Source: an uncultured Dehalococcoidia bacterium (lineage in GTDB: Bacteria; Chloroflexota; Dehalococcoidia; Lucifugimonadales; CATOSD01). Taken from it: a DNA stretch of 64,000 bases. Every line of letters begins with the position of its first letter. Position 1 is the stretch's first letter. Location of the stretch: NCBI GenBank assembly GCA_951812395.1, contig CATOSD010000001.1, positions 744,001 to 808,000 on the forward strand, read 5' to 3'. Made by a program: the position numbers and the translations under genes. The notes below the pieces were generated by a model. It did no database searches, was not told the origin of the DNA, and saw nothing but the letters and a program-made list of their open reading frames with translations. Shown here piece after piece: positions 44,462 to 53,752 of this stretch.

Positions 44462-45415
44462 ATGAAGGACTCTCACACCTACTCTCCTTCTGGACATGTA
44501 GGCAGCGTGCTGGACTTCATCCTCGGCCGATGGGATACTTGCCATAGATTCATACTGCCGTTCAGCGACGGAGCGGCAGGCTCATGGAGTAGTATGCCGC
44601 GCCAAGACGGAACCGACGACCACCAACGATCGGCGGACGACCAGCAACCTGCTCGGCCTCTGATAGGTGGCTTCGTGGATCGTCGCTGGACGGATGCCAT
44701 AGAGATCCTGAGAAAAGCGGACCCAGAATACGTTAGGAGAATTGAATCTACAGGCCAATCCGGGGACGATTGGTTGGTACCGTCGTCAGGGCTTCCTTCA
44801 AAGTGGCGCCATCTGTTGGCAGCCTGCGACGAGCTGCATCTTCTTGCGTCTATGGTGCAGGCGGCAGCGATGGGCCTGACGCCCTTCCCTTACCTTCACG
44901 GAGACCTGTTGCCAGCCGTGATCGGACAGCTAAGTACCTACAACGGACGATCTTGGTTCATTCAAGCCAAAGCCTTAGCTGAGCGCACGAAGGATGTGAT
45001 TCGCAAGACCACGCAGGTCTACATATCTGACCGCACGGTGGCGAACGCAATCGCTGAGCGGCACATGGAAGCAGTGAAACGTGATGTGGAGGGCCATAGG
45101 GCGCAGTTTGAACAGCAAGGGACGATTAGCGACCTCCGGCACGAATTCGCGCATGGCAACAAGCCTTCTTGGGCCAGCGTCATCACCAAGGACAGTTACG
45201 GCCACGAGCATCTTTGGGAGGCGTTCATCGCAAGTGACTTAACACCTAGGCTCCGTCTTGAGGATGGCTTCTTTCGGACCATAGGACAGGAAACAATCTC
45301 TGGCAAGTATGGCTCCGCCGTCGATGACACCAGGGATGTGTTCGATCGTCTTGCCCGTATCCTCAATGAGCTAGAGGAAGAAATCGTTGCCTACAATGCC
45401 GGAGGTCAGGGGTAG
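44462..45415 (+). CDS. Hypothetical protein, possibly HEPN-like
   Basis: 317 aa, soluble, no signal peptide. The only motif I see is DLRHEFAHGN in the C-terminal third, which resembles the R-x4-H (RxxxAHG) element of HEPN proteins. The helical surroundings (ERHMEAVKRDVEGHRAQFEQ and DVFDRLARILNELEEEIVAY) fit an all-alpha fold. It begins 34 nt behind the Rhs array on the same strand, but its codon use and content are unlike the array. HEPN proteins are often RNases or parts of defence modules; no partner toxin or nucleotidyltransferase is adjacent. The assignment is weak. Confidence 0.6.
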   Translation: MKDSHTYSPSGHVGSVLDFILGRWDTCHRFILPFSDGAAGSWSSMPRQDGTDDHQRSADDQQPARPLIGGFVDRRWTDAIEILRKADPEYVRRIESTGQSGDDWLVPSSGLPSKWRHLLAACDELHLLASMVQAAAMGLTPFPYLHGDLLPAVIGQLSTYNGRSWFIQAKALAERTKDVIRKTTQVYISDRTVANAIAERHMEAVKRDVEGHRAQFEQQGTISDLRHEFAHGNKPSWASVITKDSYGHEHLWEAFIASDLTPRLRLEDGFFRTIGQETISGKYGSAVDDTRDVFDRLARILNELEEEIVAYNAGGQG

Positions 45416-45828
45416 TGTGCCGTTATTCCACTCTGGTCCAAAGGCCTTGAAACGACGCCCTTGGTCATAAACCAGCGGGAACTCATTCCGGGGATCCCCT
45501 ATGTTAAGACCTCCCAGCGAAAAGTTCGCAATTCAGTCTTACATGGCCCACCATGCCTTCATGGTCAAGGACCACGACCTGATGGGAGACATCCCGAACT
45601 CTACCGTTGTAGTTTAGGACTGAGACTCGTTAGGCATTGGAGACCTCATTTGACTCTATTGTTGAGTCCTTGATCTGACTGGCAAAGCGCGTAAGCTGGG
45701 GCGATTTGTATCCTGGCAAGGGTAGTGGAAGCTGATATGGCCCAGCGATAGGAAGAACGTATGGCTATCGGTGAAGTGAGCGAAACGGACGAAGAGTCCC
45801 CGGCCGACGCTCCTGCTCGAACACCGGC
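45416..45828 (+). other. Intergenic 413 bp with a short repeat also found at 51398
   Basis: A segment of about 43 bp (45511-45553: CTCCCAGCGAAAAGTTCGCA then ATTCAGTCTT and GGCCCACCA) recurs with about five differences near 51398-51441. A 26-codon ORF with a GGAAG site (45761-45841) overlaps the start of the next gene and could be a leader peptide, but nothing else supports it. Confidence 0.45.
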
Positions 45829-47193
45829 ATGGACAACCTGACTGACAATCTCGTTCTTGAGAATGCCGGTCAAGGCACTGGCCGACCCGGGTCCGTCCCA
45901 GTCCCACTGATCAGATCTCCCAATCCATGGTTGGGTCATCTGCTGCTCGTCTCTCTGTTGTTCATGCTGAACCTCCCCCTGTTCTTTACCCTGAACACGG
46001 GGATGGACCTCTACGGTTTCTTCACCCTGGCACCAGTGAAGTCCTTCCCGCTGCCGGCTGTCCTGTCCACCGTGTTGAATGTGGGTATGGCAGCATTGGC
46101 TTATGTCTTCTACCGCCGGCTCTGGTATCGACTTGGAGTGGATTACGGGCGGGACTGGGGGCCCTTTACGAGAGCAGCGGTTCTGTCGGCCGTGCCGGTC
46201 TTGCTCGCGTTCGCCCCGGCGATCGTGCTCACAAGCATCGGAGGAAAGGCCACCCAGATCGCCATCGCCGGTCTGATGGTCGGGTCGCTGACTGTAACCC
46301 ACGCCCTCAAAGCTCCCGATATGAAGCTCGACGCCGCGCTCGCTCGCTACTGGTCTATCCTGGCGATCGCAGTCATCCTGATGTTCTTTGTTCTCTCCGT
46401 CGGTGGGATGCTGGTGCTCTATACAACGGAGCAGATGCCTGCATCAAACAATCTGCTGTGGAAGTGGGACTACGAGTGGGAAGACCTCGGTTATCCACGC
46501 GAGGCGTTCGCCCAGCGCCAGCGCGACGCCCTCACAGCCTTTACGCTGACGGGGTCGGGCTTCATGGTCGTGGTGCTTGGTGGAACCATGTTGGGAGCTA
46601 TCCTCAGATGGACACGGGAACCACCAGTCACTGAGCAACCTTCGCAGCCCATCCGCCAATATCAAGACGCCCCTGAGTGGGTCACGCGAGCATTGGCGCA
46701 GCTCGAGTCGTTCAGCCCGTTCGCTGCCGGCGAGGCCGAGTATGTGGGCGTGTTCGACGGCCACGAAGTTGACCTTACGGGCAGACAGTACCAGAGGCTG
46801 GTCGGTGGCAAGGATGAGTTGCTTGCGGATGCCGAGTTTATCGTGGACAGAGCGGCGGGCGACGTGTTCCATCGGTCCGATGGAACGTGGACCAGGCTCG
46901 ACTTCCGAGTCCGAGACAGGACGGCCGGCATCCGTAGCGGGCCGTTCTCTCTGCTGTGCATATACGCTCGCAATCCCGGTCGACGCTTCACGAACGGAGA
47001 GCTGACGGTCATGCTGGGCGATGCGTTGAGCGACCGAGAGTCGTTCAACGTCCGAGACTTTGTCTCTCAACTTGAGCGGAGGCGACCCAGAATTCCCATA
47101 GTACGGGACGATAGCGGAACCTTCCTCGACGGTTCCGTCAGGGTGTGCTTCCTGGACCGCCTGCGGTCGGCGCCGGATAGCGGCCCTGAATAA
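45829..47193 (+). CDS. Six-TM membrane protein with C-terminal winged-helix domain
   Basis: 454 aa. About six hydrophobic segments lie between residues 35 and 262 (for example LGHLLLVSLLFMLNLPLFF and ILAIAVILMFFVLSVGGML). After a linker there is a soluble domain (about 310-445) with a pattern like the OmpR/PhoB-type effector domain: EVDLTGRQYQRLVGG, FSLLCIYARNPGRRFTNGEL, then NVRDFVSQLERR and a hairpin with FLDGSVRVCFLD. This suggests a ToxR-like membrane-bound regulator, although here the DNA-binding-like domain is C-terminal to a multi-pass domain. No sensor ligand can be inferred. Confidence 0.75.
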   Translation: MDNLTDNLVLENAGQGTGRPGSVPVPLIRSPNPWLGHLLLVSLLFMLNLPLFFTLNTGMDLYGFFTLAPVKSFPLPAVLSTVLNVGMAALAYVFYRRLWYRLGVDYGRDWGPFTRAAVLSAVPVLLAFAPAIVLTSIGGKATQIAIAGLMVGSLTVTHALKAPDMKLDAALARYWSILAIAVILMFFVLSVGGMLVLYTTEQMPASNNLLWKWDYEWEDLGYPREAFAQRQRDALTAFTLTGSGFMVVVLGGTMLGAILRWTREPPVTEQPSQPIRQYQDAPEWVTRALAQLESFSPFAAGEAEYVGVFDGHEVDLTGRQYQRLVGGKDELLADAEFIVDRAAGDVFHRSDGTWTRLDFRVRDRTAGIRSGPFSLLCIYARNPGRRFTNGELTVMLGDALSDRESFNVRDFVSQLERRRPRIPIVRDDSGTFLDGSVRVCFLDRLRSAPDSGPE

Positions 47194-47400
47194 GACGGAC
47201 TCGTAGCCTCTGCGGGCTCCCCATCCCATCGATCGGTTCCCCAGCCATTGCGCGGGTGACCCCTCCCCATAGCCCCTGAATCTGCGCTAGCGGGCCGAAT
47301 CAACCCCGCAAATGCCTCTATCCTACGCCTACACCAGTAGCTATTCGCAGGGAAGTCTCCAAGACTAGCTTCAAGACTCAAGCGTCTTGGAGGTATCTCT
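47194..47400 (+). other. Intergenic 207 bp
   Basis: No gene is seen. The 3' end holds an inverted repeat (GGAAGTCTCCAAGACTAGCTTCAAGACT...AGCGTCTTGGAGG) that partly covers the ribosome binding site of the next small gene and might affect its translation. Confidence 0.4.
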
Positions 47401-47577
47401 GTGGAAAACGTCATCAACCTTGTGCAGGTTCTTGGACCCTTGTTGGAGTCCATGGCGGTCGCGGTGTCTGTTGTGGTCGTCGCGTTCGCCCTGTACCAGC
47501 TCATCGGTAAGCTATCCCGGGTGATTGATCGCTTCGCCGAAACTGACTTCTCTCAGTTGTTTGGCAGAGACCAGTAG
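47401..47577 (+). CDS. Small single-pass membrane protein, 58 aa
   Basis: GTG start with a textbook site GGAGG (47389-47393) 7 nt upstream, ending at TAG 47575-47577. It encodes a short N-terminal amphipathic part (ENVINLVQVLGPLLES), one membrane span (MAVAVSVVVVAFALYQLIG) and a charged tail (KLSRVIDRFAETDFSQLFGR). Small proteins of this form are often regulators of larger membrane complexes. Unknown function; it stands between two membrane-protein genes on the same strand. Confidence 0.7.
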   Translation: MENVINLVQVLGPLLESMAVAVSVVVVAFALYQLIGKLSRVIDRFAETDFSQLFGRDQ

Positions 47578-47845
47578 GTCTGCGCGGCCACCAGCGTCTC
47601 CGACCCATGTTTCTTCAATGCGGCATAGGCCGCATCAAGCAGGGCGCGACGCCTGCCGGTTCTATGGATTCACGTAGCGAGTTCGTCGTACCGGGCATCC
47701 AAGGATCAACAGAGGAGGCGTTGAGTTCTGACTTGCGCAGGCTAAGCGGCTTAGCTACAGAATTGTGCATTCAGCCCTGCACTACGCGTCATGCAGGCTG
47801 CAACAGGCAGGGAACCCTGCGATTGTGATGTGATCGGAGCCAAAG

Positions 47846-48115
47846 ATGAACGAGTTTCTGACATTCCGCCGAATGATCCTGCCCGTCATCATTCAGGTAG
47901 TTTGGTGGATCGGAAATCTGGCCATAGTCTTTACGTTCTTCGGCAGTTGGGCAGCACTCAATGAGGTGGTTGGAGGTCTGAGCTTCCCTGTATCCATCTT
48001 GGTGGCCGTAGTTTCGTTTTTCTGGTGGAGATGCCTATGCGAGTTCTTAATGATCGTGTTTCGCATAAACGAGACGCTTTCCGACATACGGCGGGAGTTG
48101 CGAGAGAAGGAATGA
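47846..48115 (+). CDS. Small two-TM protein, DUF4282-like
   Basis: 89 aa with GGAG 7 nt ahead of the ATG. FLTFRRMILPVIIQVVWWIG opens the first span and FPVSILVAVVSFFWWR the second. The end CEFLMIVFRINETLSDIRRE matches the DUF4282 consensus (E-x-liv-F-ine-TL-dI). DUF4282 proteins are small membrane proteins of unknown function found in many bacteria. The next gene starts 52 bp downstream. Confidence 0.75.
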   Translation: MNEFLTFRRMILPVIIQVVWWIGNLAIVFTFFGSWAALNEVVGGLSFPVSILVAVVSFFWWRCLCEFLMIVFRINETLSDIRRELREKE

Positions 48116-48167
48116 GTCGTTTGGGAGCCTGATCTGCCGCTATATCATTGAGAATGGGTCAACAGAG

Positions 48168-51100
48168 ATGGTAGAGGGCATAACAAGAGCTTTGAATCTG
48201 GGACTGCTGATAAGGCATATTACGGTGATCCTGCTGCTGTTGGCAGCTGCGATTTTGGGCTGTGATGATCCCGAGCAAGTCATGCAACCCGCCGCACCGC
48301 CGGCACCAACGGCTGCGGCTGCTCAGCCAGCGAGCGTTGATCCCACTCAGGCGCCCGTGGCAGTTGAGGCCAGACCCACGCCCCCCGGGCCAATGCCGGC
48401 GCCCACGTCCACGCCTGCGCCTATTGTGATTCTCACTCCTGCCGTGCCTTTCACGCCCGCACGGGTCCCAATTGAAGAGGTGAATTTCACTGGTCTGGTT
48501 ACCGCAACTAACGTGCCCAGCCAGGTCCAGGTGGTGTTTTCGCTGCGTGACCAGGAGGGGCACGCTATCGTACTGCCGGCCGAACGACTGGAGCGTGCCC
48601 TTCAGGTGCATGAGCTTGGGCCGGGAACGGACGGCTCATGGGAGGAGATCGACTACACCGAGACCAGCTACTTCGTTCACACGGCCGAGAACATAGACCT
48701 GGAGGTCGTGTTCGTCCTCGACTTCACCAACAGCATGGCCGCAGCGCGTCTGAGCGACGGCAGCAGCGGCGTGGATGCCATGCTGCGCGCCTTCGAGGCT
48801 TCGCTCGCAGTGCTTCCGAGTGCGCACCGTATCGGGGTTGTCGAGTTCCACGACAGGAATATCAGGCCGAGCGTCCTTTCCCGACTGACCACGGATCGAC
48901 CTGCAATACAGGAAAGGGTTAACGACTTCCTGGCGAGCGGCTTCGACTCAGGCTCATCCCGCGTCTGGGACAGCGTGGTCACCGGCTCGGATCTCTTCTC
49001 CAGCCGCGATCAGAACCCACGCGCGGTGCGCGCGCTGGTTTTTCTCTCGGACGGGCGCGACACCAGCAGCGATAGCACGCGTGAGCAGGCGGCAAGGTAC
49101 GCCCGGGAACGCGGAGTTCAACTGTATGCATTGGGAGTCGGCAACGTCTTCCAGGAGCCCGAACTTCGCTCATCAGCCCACTCTACAGACGGCGCGTATT
49201 ACTCCGCACACGATCTGAACCTGGTACAGGAACAGCTACAACTGCTCGTTCACGATCTGAGAGGCCAGTATCAGCTCACATACATTACGCTGCGCAGAAG
49301 CGGAGAGTATCAGACCGGCATTACTGCGAAACTGTCGGGAGTTCAAGGGTCGACGGAGGTGGGACCGTTCGACGTCGCACGCTTCTATGGCGTCGACAAT
49401 CAAGGGATTATCCGGTTCGATCCACCCTCATTCGACCGCGCCAACCAGCGCGCCACAGCGTTCATGCGTGCTCTTCACATCCCCAGAAACATCGACCGCA
49501 TTCGATTCAGAATGTCCACGGACAAGCCTGTTCGGGTCGAGTTGGCGCCAAGCGGGGACGGTGGACTGCCCGAGGGCTGGCTGCTAAGCGGCCCTGACGC
49601 CGACGGCTGGTACGAGATGACATCGCCGACACCGCTGGCGTTCGGAAGTCTCGGCTTGCTGGCTAAGTTGACCTTCTCCAACGTTACGGAGGACGGCCTG
49701 GACATACCCATAGAGTTCGACAACTCCATATACACCGGCGGCAAGACCTTATCCGGGATTTCGTCCACATCCGGGGTTTCGTCCACCGGAATCTCACAGT
49801 CCAGTGTTTCACAGTACGGTAGCAAGATAGCTCTCGCCCTAGTCGAAGATCCCTTTCCCGAAGGGTATTCTCTATCGGACTATCCGGGCCGGTCGGCAGC
49901 ACAAATCTATAGTCTGATATTCAGCATGTTGTTTAGGATCGGGCCATCAGGCATCGAGCCTGATCTTGCTGAATCATGGCACTACAGCTCCGATTTCAGA
50001 GAGTTGGAGATCCGGCTACGCAAAGACGCCCGCTTTCACGATGGCCGACCTGTCACTTCTAGCGACGTATGGTACTCGATGCAGGAACCGTCCGCGAGTG
50101 TGCCCTGGCATGCGGTAGTGACTATACTGGACGACTACACGCTGCACATTTCGTTCAAGTATCCGGACTCTTACTTCATTTATAGAATGGCGGACCCCAG
50201 GATTGGAGTCATCGTCCCGAAGGGAATTCTCGAACGACCGATTAAAGACTTCTCGGAACTGGTCGGCTCGGGTCCTTTTAGACCGGCGTTTGTAGAGGAA
50301 CGCTTGGGAGACGATTGCAAGCCGTACTACGTCCGGGTCCTAGAACGCAATCCCGACTACTACGATGAGGGCCTGCCGTACCTAGATTTCATCGAATTGG
50401 TTGTCATTCCAGAAAGGTCGCACAGGTTGGCGGCTTTTTTGACCGGTGAGATTGACTACTTGGGATACCCATACGCTTCTGCTGAACACCACCCGCCGTT
50501 AACCCATGAAGAGCTGGAAAGGGCATCGTCGGACGCCTCATTTGGAGTTTATCCCTTTGGGCGGGCTTTGTGGTTCGACACACGGATGCCTCCGTTCGAC
50601 GACCGGAGGGTGCGGATGGCGGTGAACCGCGCCATTGACATGGAACGTCTCGGCCGAAAGATTTGGGCAGGAGCGCTCCAGGGTGTCGTTCCCGGCGCAA
50701 TTTTCCCTTACTGGGTTACTCAAGGCAGCCTCGAGAGAGACGCGGAGTGGCATCGGTTTGACCAGGAACAAGCTAGGCAGCTTTTGGCAGAAGCGGGTTA
50801 CCCGGATGGGTTCTCCACGAAGGTTCAAATTCCGTCCAGGGGGGGACAATTCTACATTCCGATAGCCGAAGCGGTCGCCGATATGCTGGAGGGCGCTGGC
50901 ATAACTGTGGATGTTGAGAGGGCCTCGGATGATGAGGCGTACTACTTCAGCCCCGCACAAGGGGGAATAAAGCTCGCTAGTGTATGGTTTCAAGGAAGAG
51001 ACCCTGGACTCTTCCTTAGGAACCACTTCGGCTCCGAAGGCGCGTACAACTGGGTCGGGACGAGCATAGACCCGCCCCAGCTTAGATACGACGATCCCGG

Positions 51101-51293
51101 CAGCATCATCCCTGCGGCGACCAAACTTGCGGAGGAGGTGTTGTACATACCTCTGCCAGCGCCGCTGTATGCTAGAAGCCGAGAGTTACAAGGGCCACTT
51201 TCCGTGGAGTCATATGACTTGGGCACGACACTAAGGCGCGTTTGGATTGAAGACTGGCTTCAGTGGCGTCTGTGGGCACGTAGGCTGCGGTAA
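48168..51293 (+). CDS. Lipoprotein fusing a VWA domain to a family-5 solute-binding protein
   Basis: 1041 aa. N-terminal hydrophobic segment with lipobox ILGC (Cys32), then a Pro/Ala/Thr-rich spacer (33-100). VWA domain about 175-360 with a MIDAS-type D185-F-T-N-S189 and LSDGRDTSSDS. A beta-rich section (about 370-530) is followed by a Ser/Gly linker. From about 545 to the end there is an extracytoplasmic binding protein of the SBP_bac_5 family (EPDLAESWHYSSD, RKDARFHDGRPVTSSDVWYS, DDRRVRMAVNRAIDMERL). SBP_bac_5 proteins normally deliver peptides to ABC transporters, but no permease or ATPase gene is nearby. The role may be binding and adhesion or sensing at the outer face of the membrane. 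Confidence 0.9.
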   Translation: MVEGITRALNLGLLIRHITVILLLLAAAILGCDDPEQVMQPAAPPAPTAAAAQPASVDPTQAPVAVEARPTPPGPMPAPTSTPAPIVILTPAVPFTPARVPIEEVNFTGLVTATNVPSQVQVVFSLRDQEGHAIVLPAERLERALQVHELGPGTDGSWEEIDYTETSYFVHTAENIDLEVVFVLDFTNSMAAARLSDGSSGVDAMLRAFEASLAVLPSAHRIGVVEFHDRNIRPSVLSRLTTDRPAIQERVNDFLASGFDSGSSRVWDSVVTGSDLFSSRDQNPRAVRALVFLSDGRDTSSDSTREQAARYARERGVQLYALGVGNVFQEPELRSSAHSTDGAYYSAHDLNLVQEQLQLLVHDLRGQYQLTYITLRRSGEYQTGITAKLSGVQGSTEVGPFDVARFYGVDNQGIIRFDPPSFDRANQRATAFMRALHIPRNIDRIRFRMSTDKPVRVELAPSGDGGLPEGWLLSGPDADGWYEMTSPTPLAFGSLGLLAKLTFSNVTEDGLDIPIEFDNSIYTGGKTLSGISSTSGVSSTGISQSSVSQYGSKIALALVEDPFPEGYSLSDYPGRSAAQIYSLIFSMLFRIGPSGIEPDLAESWHYSSDFRELEIRLRKDARFHDGRPVTSSDVWYSMQEPSASVPWHAVVTILDDYTLHISFKYPDSYFIYRMADPRIGVIVPKGILERPIKDFSELVGSGPFRPAFVEERLGDDCKPYYVRVLERNPDYYDEGLPYLDFIELVVIPERSHRLAAFLTGEIDYLGYPYASAEHHPPLTHEELERASSDASFGVYPFGRALWFDTRMPPFDDRRVRMAVNRAIDMERLGRKIWAGALQGVVPGAIFPYWVTQGSLERDAEWHRFDQEQARQLLAEAGYPDGFSTKVQIPSRGGQFYIPIAEAVADMLEGAGITVDVERASDDEAYYFSPAQGGIKLASVWFQGRDPGLFLRNHFGSEGAYNWVGTSIDPPQLRYDDPGSIIPAATKLAEEVLYIPLPAPLYARSRELQGPLSVESYDLGTTLRRVWIEDWLQWRLWARRLR

Positions 51294-51639
51294 GCGGCCA
51301 GCTCAGTCTTCGGGTCCACATGCCAGGAGAAAGTAGGCCATCATGCGTAACCCACTCATGGTAGAGTTAAGCAGGCCCTGCCGTGGCAGCTATAGCGCCT
51401 CCCAGCGGAAAGTTCGCAATTCGGTCTTGCCCGGCCCGCCACGACGGCTACGTGCCGGCCCCTGGAGGCTCATGCGAGGTTTGGGTTTGGGCGCTGGACA
51501 TTGGTGCTTCTGAATGCCGGAGGCTGGTGTCGGGTACTACTCACTCCAGACCCAACCGTGACCGGGATACAGAGGATGCGGTTCCGAGTTCGGAACCGCA
51601 TCTTTTTGTTGCCAGAATCTAGCGCGCGCGCGTGGTACC
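51294..51639 (+). other. Intergenic 346 bp with repeat element and terminator
   Basis: 51398-51441 resembles 45511-45553 (CTCCCAGCGGAAAGTTCGCA, then ATTCGGTCTT and GGCCCGCCA). A strong terminator lies at 51575-51610. The stretch between could be transcribed as an untranslated RNA ending at that terminator. I see no tRNA-like cloverleaf. Confidence 0.5.
51575..51610 (+). terminator. Rho-independent terminator
   Basis: A perfect 12-bp stem GATGCGGTTCCG / CGGAACCGCATC encloses the loop AGTT and is followed by TTTTTGTT. It lies 280 bp past the VWA-SBP gene and 30 bp before nhaA, so it ends the upstream transcript or a small RNA. Confidence 0.9.
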
Positions 51640-53043
51640 ATGTACCAAATCGCCCAGCTTTCGCCGATCAACCCCGGTCTGATCGAGGATCCACAGATGA
51701 CAGATGGCCCCCGTGAGTTTCCAAAGGTCTTAAGGGAACCGTCGTATCTCGTCAGGACGGTGCGCGCGCCCATACAGACCTTCATCCACACCGAGGAGGT
51801 CGGCGCGGCGATACTGCTGGCGGCTGCCGCGGCGGCGCTCGGCTGGGCAAACTCCCCCTGGTCGGACTCCTACTACGACTTCTGGCACACCTACATCTCG
51901 TTCGACATCCACATCTTCGCGATCTCTGAGAACCTCGAACACCTGGTAAACGAAGGCCTGATGGCCGTCTTCTTCTTCGTCGTCGGGCTCGAGATCAAGC
52001 GGGAGCTGCTCCACGGCGAGCTGTCTTCGTTCAGAAGAGCATCGCTGCCGGTCGTGGCGGCGGTGGGTGGAATGGCGACCCCAGCGCTGATATACCTGAT
52101 TTTCAACAGGTCGGGCGAGGGCGTCGTTGGATGGGGAATCCCCATGGCGACCGACATCGCTTTCGCGCTCGGGGTGCTTGCGCTGTTGGGGAGAAGAGTC
52201 CCGGCGGAGCTGAGGGTGTTTCTTCTGGGCCTGGCTGTGGTCGACGACCTTGGAGCGATCGCCATCATCGCCGTCTTCTACACGGAGTCGATCCACTGGG
52301 CGAACCTGGGCCTGGGCGTGGCGCTGTTCCTGGTGATCGCCGGATGCCTGCGTGTCGGCATTCGGTCGCTGGGGTTCTATCTCATCATATGCGTCGTCAT
52401 GTGGCAGTTCTTCCTCGAGTCCGGAATACACGCCACGCTGGCCGGAGTGCTCGTTGCCGCCATCATTCCCGCCAAGCCCGACCTCCACCGCAGAGAGTAT
52501 GCCGCCGCCATGGAGGACCATCTGCACGATTTTCGGCTCGCTATGGCGAGCGATGACGAAGAGAAGGCTCAGTCCATCGTGGAACAGATCGAGACGCTGA
52601 GCCGCGGCACCGAGGGGCCTATGGAACGCCTCGAAAACATCGTGCACCCGTGGGTCAGCTTCGCCGTGCTTCCTCTGTTCGCTCTCGCCAACGCGGGTGT
52701 CATCATCACGTCCGACGCGCTGGCCGAAGCACTCGGCAGCCCCATCACGCTGGGAGTTGCCATAGGGCTGCTGCTCGGCAACCCCCTTGGTGTTCTCGGC
52801 TTGACGTGGCTGGCCGTTCGCGTCGGCCTGGGTGAGTTGCCCCCGGCCGTTACCTGGCGACACGTTCTGGGCGCGGGCTTCCTGGCCGGGATAGGCTTCA
52901 CGGTCGCCATTTTCATCGCCGGAATCGCCTTCGACGATCCCGCTTTGGTGAATCAGGCGAAGATGGGCATCTTCGGCGCTTCCATCATAGCGGGCGTGAC
53001 CGGGTACCTGTTCCTGCGTTTTGGGGGCGGGAGGAGCACTTGA
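51640..53043 (+). CDS. nhaA: Na+/H+ antiporter NhaA
   Basis: 467 aa integral membrane protein exchanging Na+ or Li+ for H+. The family marks are all present: GWANSPWSDSYYDFWHT near the start, GLMAVFFFVVGLEIKREL, ATDIAFALGVLALLG (Asp172) and LAVVDDLGAIAII with the two ion-binding aspartates (Asp202, Asp203). About 12 spans are expected. A hydrophilic loop of about 45 aa (MEDHLHDFRLAMASDDEEKA... ENIVHPW) is common in non-enteric NhaA. A second ATG at 51697 would also give a complete protein. It is preceded by a terminator, so it has its own promoter. Confidence 0.95.
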   Translation: MYQIAQLSPINPGLIEDPQMTDGPREFPKVLREPSYLVRTVRAPIQTFIHTEEVGAAILLAAAAAALGWANSPWSDSYYDFWHTYISFDIHIFAISENLEHLVNEGLMAVFFFVVGLEIKRELLHGELSSFRRASLPVVAAVGGMATPALIYLIFNRSGEGVVGWGIPMATDIAFALGVLALLGRRVPAELRVFLLGLAVVDDLGAIAIIAVFYTESIHWANLGLGVALFLVIAGCLRVGIRSLGFYLIICVVMWQFFLESGIHATLAGVLVAAIIPAKPDLHRREYAAAMEDHLHDFRLAMASDDEEKAQSIVEQIETLSRGTEGPMERLENIVHPWVSFAVLPLFALANAGVIITSDALAEALGSPITLGVAIGLLLGNPLGVLGLTWLAVRVGLGELPPAVTWRHVLGAGFLAGIGFTVAIFIAGIAFDDPALVNQAKMGIFGASIIAGVTGYLFLRFGGGRST

Positions 53044-53086
53044 TGGAAGTTCGCGGCCGTTATCTGCACACACAGGGGTCCTAGAG

Positions 53087-53752
53087 TTGGAAGCGTTCGA
53101 CGCGGTAGCGCTCGCCCAGGATTTCCGCAGCCGTGTAGACGCGCTTCCTGAGCGCAATGTGCCCCGTATTCGTCCTATTCGCCGCGGTATCTCCAAGCGG
53201 ATTGCTAAAGCCCGGCCACGGCAGGTTTTGGAGTTGGCGCGTGTGCTGATCGACCTCGAGCTGCGAGGCTGGGCGTATGAGCTTGTCCACTTCCACCGGC
53301 CCACACTGAGATCGCTGGACGCCGGCGCGATCGAGAGGATCGGAGCGGGCGTTGCGGACTGGGCATCGGTCGACGTCCTCGGCACGCAGCTCGCCGGCCC
53401 CGCTTGGTTGAACGGCCAGATCACCGATCTGGACGTGCACCGCTGGGCGAGGTCGCCGGACCGTTGGTGGCGGCGCACCGCGCTCGTTGCGACAACCGGA
53501 CTCAACGTCAAGACGAGGGGAGGCCACGGAGACGCCCCCCGCACGCTCGCTGTCTGCGAGTTGCTGGCCGGTGATCGCGACGATATGGTCGTCAAGGCAA
53601 TTTCCTGGGCGCTCAGGGAGCTGATTCCGTGGACGCCCGATGCCGTAGAGAGGTTCCTCTCGGAGCACGAGGGCCGGTTGGCGGCGAGGGTGAAACGGGA
53701 GGTCCGCAACAAGCTCAGAACCGGGCTCAAGAACCCCCGAAGGACGCGCTGA
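53087..53752 (+). CDS. AlkD-like HEAT-repeat protein (DNA alkylation repair family)
   Basis: About 221 aa from TTG 53087. An in-frame TTG at 53021 inside nhaA would add 22 residues of poor quality. Helical repeats carry the AlkD pattern: LDVHRWARSPDRWWRRTALVATTGL, then VKAISWALRELIPWTPDAV and a basic end (RVKREVRNKLRTGLKNPRR). AlkD proteins flip out and excise alkylated purines, but several relatives lack glycosylase activity. The conserved W-RR and K-x-W-x-LRE features support the fold; activity cannot be judged. It follows nhaA by about 45 bp and meets the crotonase gene tail to tail. Confidence 0.75.
   Translation: MEAFDAVALAQDFRSRVDALPERNVPRIRPIRRGISKRIAKARPRQVLELARVLIDLELRGWAYELVHFHRPTLRSLDAGAIERIGAGVADWASVDVLGTQLAGPAWLNGQITDLDVHRWARSPDRWWRRTALVATTGLNVKTRGGHGDAPRTLAVCELLAGDRDDMVVKAISWALRELIPWTPDAVERFLSEHEGRLAARVKREVRNKLRTGLKNPRRTR

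Noticed and set aside
45761-45841. 26-codon leader peptide overlapping the membrane regulator start
   Set aside because: It has a reasonable GGAAG site, but there is no attenuator structure or codon bias; too little to call.
51398-51575. tRNA gene before the terminator
   Set aside because: I could not fold a cloverleaf with a TTCRA loop and an anticodon arm; only the terminator stem is convincing.
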